7,647 bases of DNA from WSZY01 sp964559845 (GTDB lineage Bacteria > Pseudomonadota > Zetaproteobacteria > Mariprofundales > Mariprofundaceae), in assembly GCA_964559845.1 (NCBI GenBank), contig CAZLJF010000075.1, forward strand, positions 1 to 7,647. The letters run 5' to 3'. Made by a program: the position numbers and the translations under genes. Positions 5,724-7,647 of the stretch are shown one piece after another. The stretch's first letter is position 1. Every line of letters starts with the position of its first letter. Under the pieces are notes generated by a model that made no database searches, was not told the DNA's origin, and saw nothing but the letters and a program-made list of their open reading frames with translations.

Positions 5724-6185
5724 CTATCGCTTGCCGGCTTTCAGATACCGGGTTAGAAAACGGTCAAGCTGGTTGGCAAAGGCCATGCGGTCGCTGTGAG
5801 AAAAAGCGGCCGGGCCACCTGTTGCCACACCACTGCCGCGCAGATCATCCATGAAGTTGCGCATCGTCAGGTACTGCTTCACATTGGCTTTGGTATAAAA
5901 TGTGCCGCGTGGATTCAGGGCGTGGCCGTCTTTTTCAATGATATCGGCCGCAAGCGGAATATCGGCGGTAATAACCAGGTCTCCGGCCTCCATGTTTGCA
6001 ACGATTTCGCTGTCGGCCACATCGGCCCCGGCGGTTACTTTGAGCATCTGAATCAGCGGCGAGTTTGGAACCTGAAGTTTTTTATTGGCTACCATCGTCA
6101 TGGGGATTTGTAACCGTTCCACAGCACGGTAAAGAATCTCTTTGACCACCTTCGGGCAGGCATCGGCATCAACCCAGATATGCAT
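5724..6185 (-). CDS. yaiI: YaiI/UPF0178 (DUF188) family protein
   Basis: This 153-residue soluble cytosolic protein matches the family along its full length: WVDADACPKVVKEILYRAVER (4-24) at the N-terminus, GDLVITADIPLA (68-79) in the middle, NPRGTFYTKANVKQYL (91-106), and GGPAAFSHSDRMAFANQLDRFL (123-144) at the end. The spaced acidic residues (Asp6, Asp8, Asp69, Asp75) and the fold resemble PIN/NYN-type nuclease-like domains, but the family has no settled function, so a nuclease role is inference. The start at 6185 is chosen because GGAGA lies nine bases before it and homology begins at MHIWVDADACP; the frame stays open upstream to 6302 without family resemblance. It is the first gene of a probable two-gene transcript with the amino-acid permease and is divergent from rhlE. 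Confidence 0.93.
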   Translation of the reverse strand: MHIWVDADACPKVVKEILYRAVERLQIPMTMVANKKLQVPNSPLIQMLKVTAGADVADSEIVANMEAGDLVITADIPLAADIIEKDGHALNPRGTFYTKANVKQYLTMRNFMDDLRGSGVATGGPAAFSHSDRMAFANQLDRFLTRYLKAGKR

Positions 6186-6194
6186 TTCAATGGT

Positions 6195-6199
6195 TCTCC
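6195..6199 (-). promoter_or_regulatory. Ribosome binding site (GGAGA) that sets the yaiI start
   Basis: GGAGA on the minus strand lies nine bases before the ATG at 6185. It supports the short reading over in-frame ATGs further upstream, such as 6302. Confidence 0.7.
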
Positions 6200-6262
6200 A
6201 TATTGGCCAACCATACCTTCTGCTTGCTATTTCTGCCATTGAGCGTACCTTGGGCGCAGTTC

Positions 6263-6289
6263 TCGCAGCAGCTTCGGTCTTTGCTGCGA
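6263..6289. repeat. TCGCAGCA / TGCTGCGA hairpin in the yaiI/rhlE divergent region
   Basis: An 8-bp perfect stem (6263-6270 with 6282-6289) closes an 11-base loop. No T tract follows on either strand. It lies within the upstream region of yaiI, about 80-100 bases before its start codon. Confidence 0.45.
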
Positions 6290-6295
6290 ATGATA

Positions 6296-6337
6296 GCCAC
6301 ATGATTCACCGTTTATACGACTGAATCAATCTGTGGC
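6296..6337. promoter_or_regulatory. Long imperfect inverted repeat in the yaiI/rhlE divergent region
   Basis: GCCACA (6296-6301) followed by TGATTCA (6302-6308) is matched by TGAATCA (6322-6328) and TGTGGC (6332-6337). The two arms give 13 paired bases with a 3-base bulge (ATC, 6329-6331) and a 13-base loop that contains TTTATAC. Placed midway between divergent genes, it could be an operator for both or a structured leader. No clear promoter boxes were found. Confidence 0.5.
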
Positions 6338-6416
6338 ATCTTCTAATTTAAATAACTGTGCCTAGACCGGTCCGGATGATCTTCGGCAGGCATCGAGTTG
6401 GAAACTAATAAATCAT

Positions 6417-7647
6417 ATGACATTTGATAAACTTGGCCTTTCGCCAGAGCTGCTTCGTGCGGTCTCTGATCAGGGCTACACCAAACCTACGCCGGTTCAG
6501 GCGCAGTCCATTCCTGTGATCCTTGAGGGTCACGACATTATGGCCGGAGCCCAGACGGGCACCGGCAAGACGGCAGGCTTTACGCTGCCGATGCTTGACC
6601 TTCTGTATCAGGAGCGTGGCGTGGCGAGCAGCAAAGGACGCCGCCACATTCGTGTTCTGGTGCTGACGCCGACCCGTGAGCTTGCTGCTCAGGTGAACGA
6701 GAGCATTGTCACCTATGGCAAATATCTCTCATTCCGCTCTGCCGTGGTATTTGGTGGTGTCGGTATTAACCCGCAGATTGACAGGCTCAATCGCGGTGTT
6801 GATATCCTGGTGGCAACACCGGGCCGACTTCTTGACCTGGTCGGGCAGGGAAAATGTGACCTCTCCAGGGTTGAGATGCTGGTGCTTGATGAAGCTGATC
6901 GTATGCTCGATATGGGATTCATTCATGATATCCGTAAGCTGCTCGCGTTATTGCCAGGAGAGCGTCAGAATCTTCTCTTCTCGGCTACGTTTTCAAACGA
7001 CATTAAAAAGCTTGCGTCCGGCATTCTGAAGTCGCCCAGGCTGATTGAGGTTTCACGCAATGAGACTTCGCATCAGGTGACTCAGATCGTGCATCCGGTG
7101 GGAAAATCCCGCAAGCGTGAATTGCTCTCCCATCTGATCCGCTCGGAAGAGTGGCGGCAGGTGCTGGTTTTTACCCGTACCAAGCATGGTGCCAACAAGC
7201 TGACCAAGCTTCTGGAGAGCGATGGTATTCAGGCAGCAGCTATTCATGGCAACAAGAGCCAGACCGCACGTACCAATGCGCTGAAGGGGTTTAAGAGTGG
7301 TTCGATCCGTGTGCTGGTAGCAACTGATATTGCCGCCCGTGGCCTTGATATCGATCAACTGCCACATGTGGTGAACTATGAGCTGCCGAATGTGCCCGAG
7401 GATTATGTTCACCGCATTGGCCGCACCGGCCGTGCCGGTAACAAGGGTGAGGCGATGTCACTGGTCTGTAACGAAGAGGTGAAACTGCTTCGTGGTATCG
7501 AGAAGCTGATCGGTAAACCTGTAACGCAGGTGGATATTCCCGGTTTTGAGGCGGATATCTCGGTGCATGTCGAGCCGGTGAAAGAGTCCGGCCGTGTTCC
7601 GCAGAACAGACGTGGCGGGGGACAGGGGCGTTCCGGGCAACAGCGTG
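6417..7647 (+). CDS. rhlE: RhlE-type DEAD-box ATP-dependent RNA helicase (C-terminal tail cut by window edge)
   Basis: I translated this from 6417; 410 complete codons stay open to the window edge. All core helicase motifs are present: Q motif GYTKPTPVQAQSIP (20-33), motif I AQTGTGKT (45-52), Ia PTRELA (85-90), GG (113-114), Ib TPGR (134-137), II DEAD (158-161) in VLDEADRMLDMGFIHDIRKL, III SAT (189-191), IV VLVFTRTKHGAN (249-260), V VATDIAARGLDI (301-312), VI HRIGRTGRAG (332-341). The start MTFDKLGLSPELLRAV and the blocks INPQIDRL, NYELPNVPEDYVHRIGRTGRAG and SLVCNEEVKLLRGIEKL are typical of RhlE. The protein unwinds short RNA duplexes and acts in ribosome assembly and RNA decay. Residues about 390-410 (SGRVPQNRRGGGQGRSGQQR) begin the basic, Gly/Arg/Gln-rich RNA-binding tail, so only the tail end and stop codon are missing. 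No strong Shine-Dalgarno precedes the ATG; GGAAA at 6400-6404 is 12 bases away. Confidence 0.96.
   Translation, partial: MTFDKLGLSPELLRAVSDQGYTKPTPVQAQSIPVILEGHDIMAGAQTGTGKTAGFTLPMLDLLYQERGVASSKGRRHIRVLVLTPTRELAAQVNESIVTYGKYLSFRSAVVFGGVGINPQIDRLNRGVDILVATPGRLLDLVGQGKCDLSRVEMLVLDEADRMLDMGFIHDIRKLLALLPGERQNLLFSATFSNDIKKLASGILKSPRLIEVSRNETSHQVTQIVHPVGKSRKRELLSHLIRSEEWRQVLVFTRTKHGANKLTKLLESDGIQAAAIHGNKSQTARTNALKGFKSGSIRVLVATDIAARGLDIDQLPHVVNYELPNVPEDYVHRIGRTGRAGNKGEAMSLVCNEEVKLLRGIEKLIGKPVTQVDIPGFEADISVHVEPVKESGRVPQNRRGGGQGRSGQQR

Noticed and set aside
6186..6302. 39-codon upstream extension of yaiI
   Set aside because: Family homology begins at MHIWVDADACP and a good ribosome binding site precedes that ATG.
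7053..7640. Minus-strand open frames opposite rhlE
   Set aside because: They are antisense to conserved helicase motifs and have no domain of their own.

Overview
The window reads as ordinary chromosomal DNA from a Gram-negative proteobacterium with moderate to moderately high GC. Two observations support this: the RhlE-type DEAD-box helicase at the right edge is very close, motif by motif, to what I recall of gammaproteobacterial RhlE, and strong Shine-Dalgarno sites precede several genes. Pyruvate,phosphate dikinase together with a small metabolic and regulatory gene set would fit an autotrophic or anaplerotic lifestyle (for example a marine chemolithotroph), but the sequence does not fix the genus and I do not claim one. 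I see no transposase, integrase, CRISPR array, tRNA or rRNA.

Layout. Five genes lie on the minus strand and one on the plus strand. From left to right: (1) 1-519, minus, an XRE-type helix-turn-helix regulator with a C-terminal cupin domain, cut off at the left edge; its own promoter holds a near-perfect palindrome and appears to give a leaderless or nearly leaderless mRNA. (2) 767-1327, minus, a small protein with a cyclic-nucleotide-binding fold that has lost key ligand residues and ends in a C-terminal membrane helix. (3) 1543-4299, minus, ppdK, encoding an apparently complete 918-residue pyruvate,phosphate dikinase with an extra stretch of about 40 residues. (4) 4504-5712, minus, an APC-superfamily amino-acid permease. 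(5) 5724-6185, minus, a YaiI/UPF0178 (DUF188) protein, 11 bases upstream of the permease and probably co-transcribed with it. (6) 6417 to the right edge, plus, rhlE, divergent from yaiI and missing only its variable C-terminal tail.

The intergenic stretches (all under 300 bases) are rich in inverted repeats. There is a run of hairpins after the cyclic-nucleotide-fold gene ending in a T6 terminator, a cluster of four hairpins between ppdK and that gene, a 9-bp perfect hairpin in the ppdK leader, and two hairpins in the yaiI/rhlE divergent region.

How the parts work together. PpdK interconverts pyruvate and PEP; the permease imports (or exchanges) amino acids or amines; RhlE remodels RNA; YaiI is of unknown function. 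The cyclic-nucleotide-fold membrane protein and the XRE-cupin protein are likely sensors or regulators, but nothing in the sequence proves that they control their neighbours. No clearly new multi-gene system is visible. The least conventional items are the degenerate tail-anchored cyclic-nucleotide-fold protein, the promoter/operator architecture of the XRE-cupin gene, and the hairpin-dense intergenic regions.
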